A stretch of 64,000 nt of DNA. Origin: Zhouia spongiae. GTDB lineage: Bacteria > Bacteroidota > Bacteroidia > Flavobacteriales > Flavobacteriaceae. The notes under the pieces were generated by a model. It did not search any database and had not been told where the DNA came from. It saw only the letters and a list, made by a program, of their open reading frames with translations. Numbering within the stretch: the first letter of the stretch is position 1; every line of letters begins with the position of its first letter. This document shows positions 45,345 to 53,533 of this stretch, piece by piece. The translations under genes and the position numbers were made by a program. The stretch spans positions 3,522,804-3,586,803 of the forward strand of contig NZ_CP094326.1 of NCBI RefSeq assembly GCF_022760175.1, given 5' to 3'.

Positions 45345-45971
45345 ATGTATGCCAATTATCTAAAAAGAACCATCGATTTTATTTTATCTTGTATAGCCCT
45401 TGTTTTGCTGTGCCCTCTTTTTTTGATCTTATATGTGCTTTTATATTTTTCAAATAACGGAAAGCCTTTTTTTTACCAAAAGCGACCGGGTAAACATGAA
45501 AAAATATTCAGTATCATCAAGTTCAAATCAATGACAGATGCCGTGGATGAAAAGGGAAAACTACTCCCCAACGACTTAAGAATCACAAAGCTTGGAGCGT
45601 TTATTAGAAAAACATCCCTGGATGAGATCCCACAATTAATAAATGTTATTAAGGGAGACATGAGCCTGGTGGGGCCGAGACCCCTGAGAACGCACTACCT
45701 TCCTTACTATACTACGGAAGAAGGTCTAAGACATAGTGTCCGGCCGGGGATTACCGGATTAGCACAAGTTTCAGGAAGAAATTTACTGACCTGGGACGAC
45801 CGTTTAAAAAAAGATGTTGAGTATGTAAAAAATATTTCATTTATACTCGACTTGAAGATCATGGTAAAAACGATAACGAAAGTATTTTCGTCAGGTGATG
45901 TGGACTTCGTTGAAAATATGCCGGATCTTGATGAACTGAGAAAACAACAAAAAACAACAATTCTTACATAA
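45345..45971 (+). CDS. PglC-type initiating phosphosugar transferase
   Basis: A 208-residue monotopic phosphoglycosyl transferase. It has the re-entrant helix IDFILSCIALVLLCPLFLIL, the basic KRPGKHEKIFSIIKFKSM, the catalytic Asp-Glu pair in RKTSLDEIPQLINVIKGDMS, VGPRPLRTHYLPYY and RPGITGLAQVSGRN. It moves a sugar phosphate from UDP-sugar to undecaprenyl phosphate and so starts the repeat unit. The short form without extra membrane helices is that of PglC, which uses UDP-diNAc-bacillosamine; the dehydratase and aminotransferase in the left arm would make a related 4-amino sugar. Confidence 0.94.
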   Translation: MYANYLKRTIDFILSCIALVLLCPLFLILYVLLYFSNNGKPFFYQKRPGKHEKIFSIIKFKSMTDAVDEKGKLLPNDLRITKLGAFIRKTSLDEIPQLINVIKGDMSLVGPRPLRTHYLPYYTTEEGLRHSVRPGITGLAQVSGRNLLTWDDRLKKDVEYVKNISFILDLKIMVKTITKVFSSGDVDFVENMPDLDELRKQQKTTILT

Positions 45972-45978
45972 GCAACCT

Positions 45979-47034
45979 ATGAACCATCATCCTATAAATA
46001 TCTTATTTACCTGTGCCGGAAGAAGAAACTACCTTGTTAACTACTTTAAAGAGGCGCTAAACGGAAACGGACAGGTTTTGGCGGCCGATCAACAGCTAAA
46101 TGCACCTGCACTGGTTGATGCCGACATTGCTATAAAATTACCCAACATATACAATCCTGACTATATCGGAACCCTTATTGATGAATGTAAAAAAAATAAG
46201 GTCGACGCGATTGTTTCCTTAAATGACCTGGAACTGCCCATTCTTGCAAAACATGCCGGGGCAATCCAAAAATCAGGCATCAGAGCTCTTATTTCTGATC
46301 CGGAAGTTATCGACATAGCATTCGACAAATGGAAAACATACGAATACATCCTTTCCCTGGGACTAAAAGCACCTAAGACATTTAAAAGCCCGGAAGCAGC
46401 AATTGAAGCGATCAGCAATAAGGAAATTTCATTCCCGCTGGTTTTAAAACCCAGGTGGGGAAGTGCCTCGATCGGCATCGAGTTTCCGGAAAATGAAGAA
46501 GAACTCAGACTGGCTTACGATCTCCAGAGAATACGTATAAGCAGATCGATTTTAAACAATGCCAGTTCGCAAGACATAAACAGTGCCATCCTCATTCAGG
46601 AAAAAATTTCCGGAAAAGAATTTGGAATGGATGTCTTAAACGATTTTGATGGTAACTACGTAGGTACTTTTGCCAGAGAAAAGTTAACCATGAGGTCGGG
46701 GGAAACGGATAAAGCTGTATCCGTAATAGATCAGAACCTTGAGCATATCGGTAGTTTGCTGGGCGGGAAACTGAAACATATCGGTAATATGGATTGCGAC
46801 GTTCTGTATAACGGAAGTGATTATTATGTTTTAGAATTAAATCCGCGCTTTGGAGGGGGATATCCATTTTCACATGAAGCTGGCATTAACACAGCTGCTA
46901 TTTATATTGAATGGTTACGAAAATCAAACGCAACAGACCAATTCATCAATTATAAAGAAGGTTTGTGCTTTTCAAAATATGACAGACTAATGCCTATACG
47001 TACCCAGACCGTTTCTATGGAAAGTATTTTATAA
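45979..47034 (+). CDS. ATP-grasp ligase (carbamoyl-phosphate synthase-like) next to the initiating transferase
   Basis: A 351-residue ATP-grasp protein. The N-terminal pre-ATP-grasp fold starts INILFTCAGRRNYLVNYF. The ATP-binding core contains FPLVLKPRWGSASIGIEF, SAILIQEKISGKEFGMDVL and YVLELNPRFGGGYPFSHEAG, the last with the metal-binding Glu and Asn. This type forms amide bonds through an acyl phosphate. It starts 7 nt after the PglC-like gene. In pgl-type loci that position usually holds a PglD N-acetyltransferase acting on the 4-amino group; no such acetyltransferase is present here, so aminoacylation of the amino sugar by this ligase is an attractive inference. Confidence 0.87.
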   Translation: MNHHPINILFTCAGRRNYLVNYFKEALNGNGQVLAADQQLNAPALVDADIAIKLPNIYNPDYIGTLIDECKKNKVDAIVSLNDLELPILAKHAGAIQKSGIRALISDPEVIDIAFDKWKTYEYILSLGLKAPKTFKSPEAAIEAISNKEISFPLVLKPRWGSASIGIEFPENEEELRLAYDLQRIRISRSILNNASSQDINSAILIQEKISGKEFGMDVLNDFDGNYVGTFAREKLTMRSGETDKAVSVIDQNLEHIGSLLGGKLKHIGNMDCDVLYNGSDYYVLELNPRFGGGYPFSHEAGINTAAIYIEWLRKSNATDQFINYKEGLCFSKYDRLMPIRTQTVSMESIL

Positions 47035-47118
47035 GATCGATACCAGATTTCTGCAATAACGATAGCCTGGTAATCGGGAAATATAGCCGACAGGCGGTTC
47101 AGAATGGCTCCGTTCCTA

Positions 47119-47145
47119 AAAGACTCCTTAAGTCTTGTTCTTTTC
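47119..47145 (+). terminator. Possible terminator at the end of the right arm
   Basis: AAGACT (47120-47125) and AGTCTT (47131-47136) form a short stem followed by GTTCTTTTC. It overlaps the stop codon of the convergent CapK-like gene. Confidence 0.4.
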
Positions 47146-48474
47146 TGTCATGCCTTTTCTTGCATGTTTATGGTAATTATTTACAACAAACTTCCTCTTG
47201 CCTGAAGATAGCAACGGTATCTCATTAACGTATTCAAAACTGATTTTAGAGTCTTCTCCCAGGTAATCCTTAAATTCCCGCTTGATCTCTTTTTCACTGG
47301 AAAACTCCGGGGTAACTTTTAGTTTGAAAATATACTCTTTTGTATTTGCCTGAATAAATTGATATTGTTCTATATGCGAATATTTCAACAAATGATAAAC
47401 AGTATATGACGAAATGTGTTTCCCGCGTGTATCATAAATCATGTCAGATTTTCTTCCCTCTATTTTCTTGAGAACCAACTTTTTATTATTCAGATCCGCT
47501 ACACATTCTAATTGCCCTATATCACCGGTATCGTACCTGATCATGGGCATTGCATAGTTATACAGGTCTGTTATCACTATCCTGCCCATACTTCCCAACG
47601 GAAGTACCTTGTCTTCATTCATATCCAATATTTCAACATAATAACTGGCTGTATTGATGTAATAACCATCCTCCTTGTTAACTATTTGTTGCGATAAAAT
47701 ACCATTCTCCACATTAGAATACCGACATATTACGGGGGTATTAAAATAATCGGATAATATGCTCTTTGACGTTTCGCTGATAGCTTCTGCTATAGACAAT
47801 ATGGATTTTATATTATGAAAAGGCGCTTTCTGAGGAGATGTTTTTTTAATGAACTGGGCTATTTTTTCTAACCCGGAGGCGTAGCTGATTATGTTTACAT
47901 TCTTCTTGTCCTTTCTGATCTTATCAAGCAACTTTTCTATATCATCGTCAGCCATAGATGAAATAGGGTGCATTACCATATTCTTTAACCAAAATTCTAA
48001 AAGTCCTTTCTTATTATACTGATCCCAATGCCGGATATAATAAAGTTTTTCTCCGATTTTATATCCGGACTTTTCTGCAAAAAACAAATTGTCCGCAGCA
48101 TTACGTCTCCGCTTATTTTTATCTTGATATACTTTAAAAGGAGTTCCCGTAGAACCGCTCGTATATACTTGTTTCAGCGATTTCATATGGTACTTGTCCG
48201 AAAGAAAATCATTATACGAGTCGCGTATAATATTTTTATCTATGACTTTAAAATCTGTTATGGACTTTACTTTTTCATACTGCTTGTAATACGCTACAGT
48301 ATCTTTGGCATGGTTTATTAAATTTTGAATACTTTGCTGCTGCATTTGACGTCTTTGAAGATCGTCATCCCTTCCTTCAAATAAATATTTTATCTGATTG
48401 TAATGGCTTCTGATATTTCCTCCCTGCAATAGGTCACAAAACCAAAAGAAGTTTCCCCTAAGCTTTTCAAACAT
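47128..48474 (-). CDS. CapK-like adenylate-forming enzyme 2
   Basis: A 448-residue paralogue of the protein at 43909. Shared blocks are NLINHAKDTVAYYKQY, VYTSGSTGTPFKVYQDKNK, RNAADNLFFAEKSGY, ICRYSNVENGILSQQ, MGRIVITDLYNYAMPMIRYD and LLSSGKRKFVVNNYHKHA. It is the last gene of the minus-strand operon with the FN3 protein, the tyrosinase and a small secreted protein, 17 nt after the latter. A polysaccharide-type acyl-activating enzyme co-transcribed with a secreted tyrosinase is unusual. It may act on the capsule from the neighbouring locus, with the operon boundary set by an old inversion, or it may serve the tyrosinase operon. Confidence 0.88.
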   Translation of the reverse strand: MFEKLRGNFFWFCDLLQGGNIRSHYNQIKYLFEGRDDDLQRRQMQQQSIQNLINHAKDTVAYYKQYEKVKSITDFKVIDKNIIRDSYNDFLSDKYHMKSLKQVYTSGSTGTPFKVYQDKNKRRRNAADNLFFAEKSGYKIGEKLYYIRHWDQYNKKGLLEFWLKNMVMHPISSMADDDIEKLLDKIRKDKKNVNIISYASGLEKIAQFIKKTSPQKAPFHNIKSILSIAEAISETSKSILSDYFNTPVICRYSNVENGILSQQIVNKEDGYYINTASYYVEILDMNEDKVLPLGSMGRIVITDLYNYAMPMIRYDTGDIGQLECVADLNNKKLVLKKIEGRKSDMIYDTRGKHISSYTVYHLLKYSHIEQYQFIQANTKEYIFKLKVTPEFSSEKEIKREFKDYLGEDSKISFEYVNEIPLLSSGKRKFVVNNYHKHARKGMTEKNKT

Positions 48475-48491
48475 GTCTGTATTTTTTAGGT

Positions 48492-48866
48492 TTATTTGAT
48501 TGAATCCTGTTTTATAATTTGTTTAAATTCAATTAATCGTTTATTTATTTTCACCTCATTAATCAAAAAATAAACTGTGTCCATATGCTTTGGCAAAGAA
48601 ACATAACTTCCCATATTAATGTTTCTGCACGTTAAGTAAAGCATGGGGTTTTTAGCTTCACTGTCTTTATTTATCACCGTTACGTAGGCAGTACTGTCAT
48701 TAGGTTTTATTTGTCCGAAAGGGGTAGCATAAATCATAACATTATTTAATTCCTCATTCGTATTATTAATGACCCGAACAACCGATCTTTGCTGCATAAA
48801 ACATAGTTCCTGGCAAAAAAACAGGAGCCCTGTAACGATCACAAACCGAAGCCCTATTATAATCAT
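48492..48866 (-). CDS. Small secreted protein of the tyrosinase operon
   Basis: A 124-residue protein with an N-terminal hydrophobic signal (FVIVTGLLFFCQELCFMQQ) and a mature part that looks like one small beta domain (VVRVINNTNEELNNVMIYA, KPNDSTAYVTVINKD). I do not recognise the family. Its ATG overlaps the tyrosinase stop codon by 4 bp, so translation is coupled. Actinobacterial tyrosinases are co-expressed with a small secreted caddie protein that delivers copper; the size and gene order recall this, but no sequence likeness to MelC1 is visible and only one histidine is present. Confidence 0.75.
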   Translation of the reverse strand: MIIIGLRFVIVTGLLFFCQELCFMQQRSVVRVINNTNEELNNVMIYATPFGQIKPNDSTAYVTVINKDSEAKNPMLYLTCRNINMGSYVSLPKHMDTVYFLINEVKINKRLIEFKQIIKQDSIK

Positions 48867-50221
48867 GATTTGATTAATTGAACCTTATGTAAAATCATCC
48901 CTGATTCATTCACCACATTTAAAATATAAGAGCCGGTTGCCAGGTTACCCAACCCCCGAATATGTAGCGATTTCGTATTTTTAAATTCTTTTGATCTAAC
49001 CATTTGTCCAGCCAGATTAAACATCATAATAGTCCCGGAAGAAACAGATTCAAGATTTATATTTAAAGATTCTTTGAAAGGAACCGGAAAAACTTCAATA
49101 CCTGAATTAGATTTAGGTTCATTTTTCAGGATGTCACTTACCAATCTTAATGAAGGTAAATCTCCAAACTTTTTAGTATTTCTAACGATAGGATTATTTA
49201 AAGATCTAGATTGGGTATTATCAATCCGGATTTGTAATTCTGAACCAGATTCGGCAACAAATCCCGGTAATAATGCCACTTCATTTACAGAAGTTATCTG
49301 GCAATTCGTATTTGAAGGAACAACAAAATTATCTCTAACTTCTATTAAAAACTGATAGTAAAAATTTTCTATATCATTGTAGGTATTAGAAACCGTATAA
49401 TTATCCAATACGGCCAGTCCATCTTCCGCATAAAATACTCCGAAAGCTCTGGGATCTGTAATATCATTAGGGTTTACAAGAGGTAGCGCTTCTCCATCAA
49501 AAACATAAGTACCATCATATCTGAGCATTGAAGTTAAAATAAAGGATGAGTTTTGATGAATTTCTTCCCAATCGGCCCAAACTTTATCAATAAAGGTATG
49601 GTGAAGATAGAATATAGGGTCTCTCGGAGAAGCTGTGGTAGGCATAAAACCACCGGTCCATCTATGAGGTCCTGCATGAATATTACCACGTTCCGCATCA
49701 TTTGAGAAGATTAGGTAATCACTTGTTCCCATGAGGGTATTGTATTCTGTAACAGTTCCAAGTTGTCCGTTTGCTCCCAGGTTTCTATTGAGGCTCCAGT
49801 CATCATCAAACTGTCCCATAAAATTTTCATCCCATAAAGGTGAGTTGACTGACTGATCAACTATCGAATTCCAATAAGGAATAGAAATATTAGGGTCTAT
49901 ATCCTGCATCGCCTGCTCCACTTCGAACATTTGCGCCCGGTGCCAGGCAAAGAAAATATCTCTTTCTGCTTCGTCGGGTAAATTAAAATGAATATCAAGA
50001 CGTGTAGGGTCTGAGGTATTGTCAAAACTAAAAAAGTCACTATGAAAGGTTGCCAGATCATCAATCAAATCAGGTCCGTTTCTAAGTTGGTAAAAAGCAT
50101 TTACCAAAGCATCCCGCTCAGCCTGAGTCATTTCTGTATAATTCTTCCTTATACTCTGGCTAAAAATGAATTGTGTAAAGAACAACAGTTGTAATGCTAA
50201 TATTTTACAGAACAGTTTCAT
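48863..50221 (-). CDS. Secreted tyrosinase-family copper oxidase with T9SS sorting domain
   Basis: A 452-residue exported protein with a signal peptide ending at IFSQ. The tyrosinase domain covers about residues 30-320. CuA ligands are His60, His78 and His94 (IFFAWHRAQMFEVEQAM). CuB ligands are His182 and His186 (NIHAGPHRW) and His207/208 (DPIFYLHHTFIDKVWADW). PYWN in between is another family block. The last 80 residues (GIEVFPVPFKESLNINL to GSYILNVVNESG) form a type A T9SS sorting signal, so the enzyme should be exported and attached to the cell surface or released. Such enzymes hydroxylate phenols such as tyrosine and oxidise catechols to quinones; the natural substrate here is unknown. 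The FN3 surface protein gene lies 13 bp upstream. Confidence 0.93.
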   Translation of the reverse strand: MKLFCKILALQLLFFTQFIFSQSIRKNYTEMTQAERDALVNAFYQLRNGPDLIDDLATFHSDFFSFDNTSDPTRLDIHFNLPDEAERDIFFAWHRAQMFEVEQAMQDIDPNISIPYWNSIVDQSVNSPLWDENFMGQFDDDWSLNRNLGANGQLGTVTEYNTLMGTSDYLIFSNDAERGNIHAGPHRWTGGFMPTTASPRDPIFYLHHTFIDKVWADWEEIHQNSSFILTSMLRYDGTYVFDGEALPLVNPNDITDPRAFGVFYAEDGLAVLDNYTVSNTYNDIENFYYQFLIEVRDNFVVPSNTNCQITSVNEVALLPGFVAESGSELQIRIDNTQSRSLNNPIVRNTKKFGDLPSLRLVSDILKNEPKSNSGIEVFPVPFKESLNINLESVSSGTIMMFNLAGQMVRSKEFKNTKSLHIRGLGNLATGSYILNVVNESGMILHKVQLIKS

Positions 50222-50234
50222 AAATTCCCGCTGT

Positions 50235-52037
50235 TTAATTATCCTTATTAGCCTTCTCTTCCAACTGTTTTTCGATTGCCTGCAAACGCTTTAACAATGT
50301 AGAATTTTGTTCCCTGACACTGTCCAGTTCCTTTTGTTGCCGGATCGTATAGAGTGTTAACTCTTCAATTTTCTCAAGGAGCTTTCCGCTTATATCTCCT
50401 AGTTTTATTCCGTTTTTTTCAACTTCTCCGGCGCTAGGAATATTGATCAGGTGTTTGTGTTTCTTGATATAATTCTCTAATTCTTTTAGATCAATCAGAT
50501 CATATGTATCTGAAAACACATAATCGGGCCAATTTCCTTGTAAAGCCACCCTAACCTCTTCTGACAGGATATCTCCTGCAACAGCAAGTCTGAAGCCCCT
50601 GGTATTGGTAGTTCCTATTCCGATGTTTCTATCGGCAAAGAGATCTCTTGCCGTCCAGTCTACTGTTGGCAGATTGGCATTATCTGAAGTATAGTCGGTA
50701 AATTGACCATTTAATGTAGTAACCGAACGGACATTACTCGAAGGTGATACATTTCCTGCCGCATCCCTGGCAAATACGGTAAAGTCGTATGATGTATTCG
50801 GAGCGAGCGATGTAACATTAAACGTCGTTGCCCCTCCGCTGAGGCCGATGCTGACACCGTCCTGAAAAACTTCATAATCGGTAACACCTATATTATCTGT
50901 AGATGCATTCCAGCTTAGATTTGTAGAATTGCTCGTTGTATTATTGGAGGTCAGATTCCCCGGTGCCGTTGGTGCCTCAGTATCGGGTGCCCCGGTTGTT
51001 GTTACACTATGGACATTACTTGAAGACGACACATTTCCTGCTGCATCCCTGGCAAAAACGGTAAAGTCGTATGATGTACTCGGAGCCAACGATGTAACAT
51101 TAAACGTCGTTGCCCCTCCGCTAAGACCAATGCTCACACCATCCTGAAAAACCTCATAATCGGTAACACCCACATTATCTGTCGATGCATTCCAGCTTAG
51201 ATTTGTAGAATTGCTCGTTGTATTATTAGACGACAGGTTTCCCGGCGACGTTGGCGCTTCTGTATCGGGAACCCCGGTTGTTGTTACACTATGGACATTA
51301 CTCGAAGGTGATACATTTCCTGCCGCATCCCTGGCAAATACGGTAAAGTCGTATGATGTATTCGGAACCAGTGATGTAACATTAAACGTCGTTGCCCCTC
51401 CGCTAAGGCCAATGCTCACACCGTCCTGAAAAACCTCATAATCGGTAACACCCACATTATCTGTCGATGCATTCCAGCTTAGGTTTGTTGAATTTCCCGT
51501 TGTATTATTGGAAGTCAGGTTTCCGGGAGCTGTTGGCGATTCTGCATCCTGTGGTACTATAGACACCGCGTCGATATATAGGTTATCGCCCACTACAGCG
51601 CCTGAATAAGGACTACAATAAACCCTGATCACAGGATTCGTATCTGTAGCGGTCAGGGTCCAGGTATACTCTGCCCAGTTGGTTCCTGATATTACCGTGG
51701 TTGAAAAACCGTTAAAACCAACCCAATTGGCAAAGGCCGGTTGATTTCCCTGATCTCCTTCCCTTGCCCATATGCTAATTTCATAAACCTGCCCCACAAC
51801 GGCTGTAAAAGTATAACTCATTAACCTGCCGCTTAAACCTGTAGATACAGACAATATTGATAAATTTCCATCAACAGCGGTATCTGTACTGGCACTTATC
51901 GCTGAACTTGAAGTCCAACCCGCCGTTGTATTAGCTTCATTTTCTATAGATGCGGCATTAGCGTGGGTGTGAAGGTTTTGACCATAAAATATACCAACGC
52001 AACCTAACAATAAAATTACTGTAAGTTTGATTTTCAT
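50235..52037 (-). CDS. Fibronectin type III repeat surface protein with tail-fibre-like C-terminus
   Basis: A 600-residue exported protein. The signal peptide ends near GIFYGQ. Residues of about 22-163 form a jelly-roll, carbohydrate-binding-like domain ending in DNLYIDAVSIVPQ. Residues 164-445 are three fibronectin type III modules of exactly 94 residues, almost identical to each other. The C-terminal 150 residues carry NIGIGTTNTRGFRLAVAGDI and LIDLKELENYIKKHKHLIN, then a coiled coil (LEKIEELTLYTIRQQKEL). This tail-fibre-like end is widespread in Bacteroidota surface proteins and probably trimerises. It starts the tyrosinase operon. A cell-surface adhesin is inferred. The modules contain few Tyr residues (about two per module). 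Confidence 0.88.
   Translation of the reverse strand: MKIKLTVILLLGCVGIFYGQNLHTHANAASIENEANTTAGWTSSSAISASTDTAVDGNLSILSVSTGLSGRLMSYTFTAVVGQVYEISIWAREGDQGNQPAFANWVGFNGFSTTVISGTNWAEYTWTLTATDTNPVIRVYCSPYSGAVVGDNLYIDAVSIVPQDAESPTAPGNLTSNNTTGNSTNLSWNASTDNVGVTDYEVFQDGVSIGLSGGATTFNVTSLVPNTSYDFTVFARDAAGNVSPSSNVHSVTTTGVPDTEAPTSPGNLSSNNTTSNSTNLSWNASTDNVGVTDYEVFQDGVSIGLSGGATTFNVTSLAPSTSYDFTVFARDAAGNVSSSSNVHSVTTTGAPDTEAPTAPGNLTSNNTTSNSTNLSWNASTDNIGVTDYEVFQDGVSIGLSGGATTFNVTSLAPNTSYDFTVFARDAAGNVSPSSNVRSVTTLNGQFTDYTSDNANLPTVDWTARDLFADRNIGIGTTNTRGFRLAVAGDILSEEVRVALQGNWPDYVFSDTYDLIDLKELENYIKKHKHLINIPSAGEVEKNGIKLGDISGKLLEKIEELTLYTIRQQKELDSVREQNSTLLKRLQAIEKQLEEKANKDN
50703..51548 (-). repeat. Three tandem 282-bp repeats (FN3 modules)
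   Basis: Three in-frame copies of 282 bp (94 codons) at 51548-51267, 51266-50985 and 50984-50703. Differences are few and include conservative changes such as GNSTNL/SNSTNL and PNTSYD/PSTSYD. The near identity at DNA level points to recent duplication or ongoing recombination, so copy number may vary between strains. Confidence 0.9.
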
Positions 52038-52242
52038 TTTAAAGATGTCTTACACAAATAACAATTTGTTGATTAAACAATAGCACTAATTAAAATTAAT
52101 CATTATAGTACTCGTTCCCAGACATTTGCTTCAAAATTCAAAAAAACACGATAAAAAACCTTAGACCTGAGTTCAAAAAAAGCTAAAATAGTACACTTGA
52201 AAAAATATCTCTGATTATCTTTATCCTTTTGCACACAGAGTC
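52038..52242. other. Intergenic stretch upstream of the FN3-tyrosinase operon
   Basis: About 205 bp without a coding frame, between divergent genes. It should hold the promoters of the minus-strand operon and of the 45-residue gene on the plus strand. No exact TAnnTTTG with a partner box was found; TATCTTTA at 52215-52222 is a 7 of 8 match on the plus strand. Confidence 0.4.
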
Positions 52243-52380
52243 ATGTCTATCAACAGAATATTAATCCTCTTAGGCTTTATAATCAGCCTATATGGAATCC
52301 TTACCGGCAGATATATTTTTATATTTCTTTTACTTCCTTTTGCATGGAGTTTTACCAGAGGCAACAAAAACAAAAAATAA
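52243..52380 (+). CDS. Tiny membrane protein (45 residues)
   Basis: An ATG-led frame of 45 codons ending TAA at 52378-52380. It starts MSINRILILLGFIISLYGIL, has a second hydrophobic stretch YIFIFLLLPFAWSF, and ends in a strongly basic GNKNKK. Two short helices with a positive C-terminal tail are typical of small inner membrane proteins. No family is recognised. It lies between the divergent FN3 operon and the convergent bshA gene. Coding status rests only on the clean amphipathic/hydrophobic pattern. Confidence 0.5.
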   Translation: MSINRILILLGFIISLYGILTGRYIFIFLLLPFAWSFTRGNKNKK

Positions 52381-52392
52381 TAATTTCTTCTT

Positions 52393-53520
52393 TTATACTA
52401 AAGAAAATGCTTTTTGATAGATCTCTTCATAGAGAGGAACTACGTTATTGATGTCAAACTTCATGGCCTGCTCACAGGCACCATGTTTAAATTGTTCCAA
52501 CACCGCATCATCCTCTAGGATTTTTATGGCGTTCGCGGCCATTTCGTCTACCGCTCCGACATTGCTTAAAAAGCCACTGACACCCTGCCGATTTACTTCC
52601 GGTATACCTCCGGAATTACTCGATATGACCGGGGTTCTGTTTATCATGGCTTCCAATGCTGCCAAACCAAAGCTTTCCGTTTCTGACGGCAGTAGAAAAA
52701 GATCTGAAAAACATAGAATCTTGTCTATTTCCGTACTATTTCCCAGAAACAAAACCTGGTTGGCAATTCCTAGTTCATCGCACAATCGTTCAGCATATTC
52801 TTTTTCCGGTCCTTCTCCGACCATAATCAGTTTGGAAGGTATTTCCTCTTGTATTCTATAAAATATCTTAATTACATCCGGAATCCGCTTCACCTTTCTA
52901 AAGTTACTGATATGCGTAATAATTCTTTCCTGCGGCAAAGCCATCATTCCCCTGTTACAATCTGTAAACTGTTGCCCGTACTTACCGGAATCAATAAAAT
53001 TCGGAATGACATCAATATCTACTTCAACATTAAAAAATTTCTCCGTATCGTCTTTTAAACTTTTAGAAACCGAGGTTACAACATCTGATTTATTGATACT
53101 AAAAGTAACTGCCGGTTTGTAGAACGGATGGTTCCCTACCAATGTAATATCCGTACCGTGAAGCGTTGTGACCATAGGAAGGTTTATCCCTTCCTCCTTC
53201 AACATTTGTTTAGCCATATATCCTGCATAAGCATGGGGTATCGCATAATGTACATGTAATAATTCGATTCCATACATTTTTACCATGTCTACAAGCTTGC
53301 TCGACAATGCCAACTCATAGGGCTGGTAATGAAATAACGGATATTCCGGCACATGTACTTCATGAAAATATATATTTCCTGTGAGTAATGCCAGTCTTAC
53401 CGGTTGTTTATAGGTAATGAAATGAATTTCATGTCCTCTTGCGGCCAGAGCCATTCCTAACTCTGTGGCTACAACTCCGCTTCCTCCGAAGGTAGGGTAA
53501 CAAACTATAGCTATTTTCAT
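52393..53520 (-). CDS. bshA: N-acetyl-alpha-D-glucosaminyl L-malate synthase (bacillithiol synthesis)
   Basis: A 375-residue GT4 enzyme that joins UDP-GlcNAc and L-malate in the first step of bacillithiol synthesis. BshA-specific blocks are IAIVCYPTFGGSGVVATELG at the start, HEVHVPEYPLFHYQPYELAL and LLHVHYAIPHAYAGYMAKQM. The GT4 nucleotide region has ITHISNFRKVKRIPDVIKIF and the EX7E-type motif ETESFGLAALEAMI. Length is normal. Its later partners BshB and BshC are not in the window. A strong palindrome lies 14 bp upstream of its start codon (53534-53565). Confidence 0.95.
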   Translation of the reverse strand: MKIAIVCYPTFGGSGVVATELGMALAARGHEIHFITYKQPVRLALLTGNIYFHEVHVPEYPLFHYQPYELALSSKLVDMVKMYGIELLHVHYAIPHAYAGYMAKQMLKEEGINLPMVTTLHGTDITLVGNHPFYKPAVTFSINKSDVVTSVSKSLKDDTEKFFNVEVDIDVIPNFIDSGKYGQQFTDCNRGMMALPQERIITHISNFRKVKRIPDVIKIFYRIQEEIPSKLIMVGEGPEKEYAERLCDELGIANQVLFLGNSTEIDKILCFSDLFLLPSETESFGLAALEAMINRTPVISSNSGGIPEVNRQGVSGFLSNVGAVDEMAANAIKILEDDAVLEQFKHGACEQAMKFDINNVVPLYEEIYQKAFSLV

Positions 53521-53533
53521 GGATATTTACTTA

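Noticed and set aside
50929-51429. Two 72-codon plus-strand frames 282 bp apart
   Set aside because: Their repetition only mirrors the FN3 tandem repeat on the other strand; not separate genes.
50703-51548. Tandem repeat considered as a CRISPR array
   Set aside because: The 282-bp unit is in frame, coding and has no spacers; it encodes FN3 modules.
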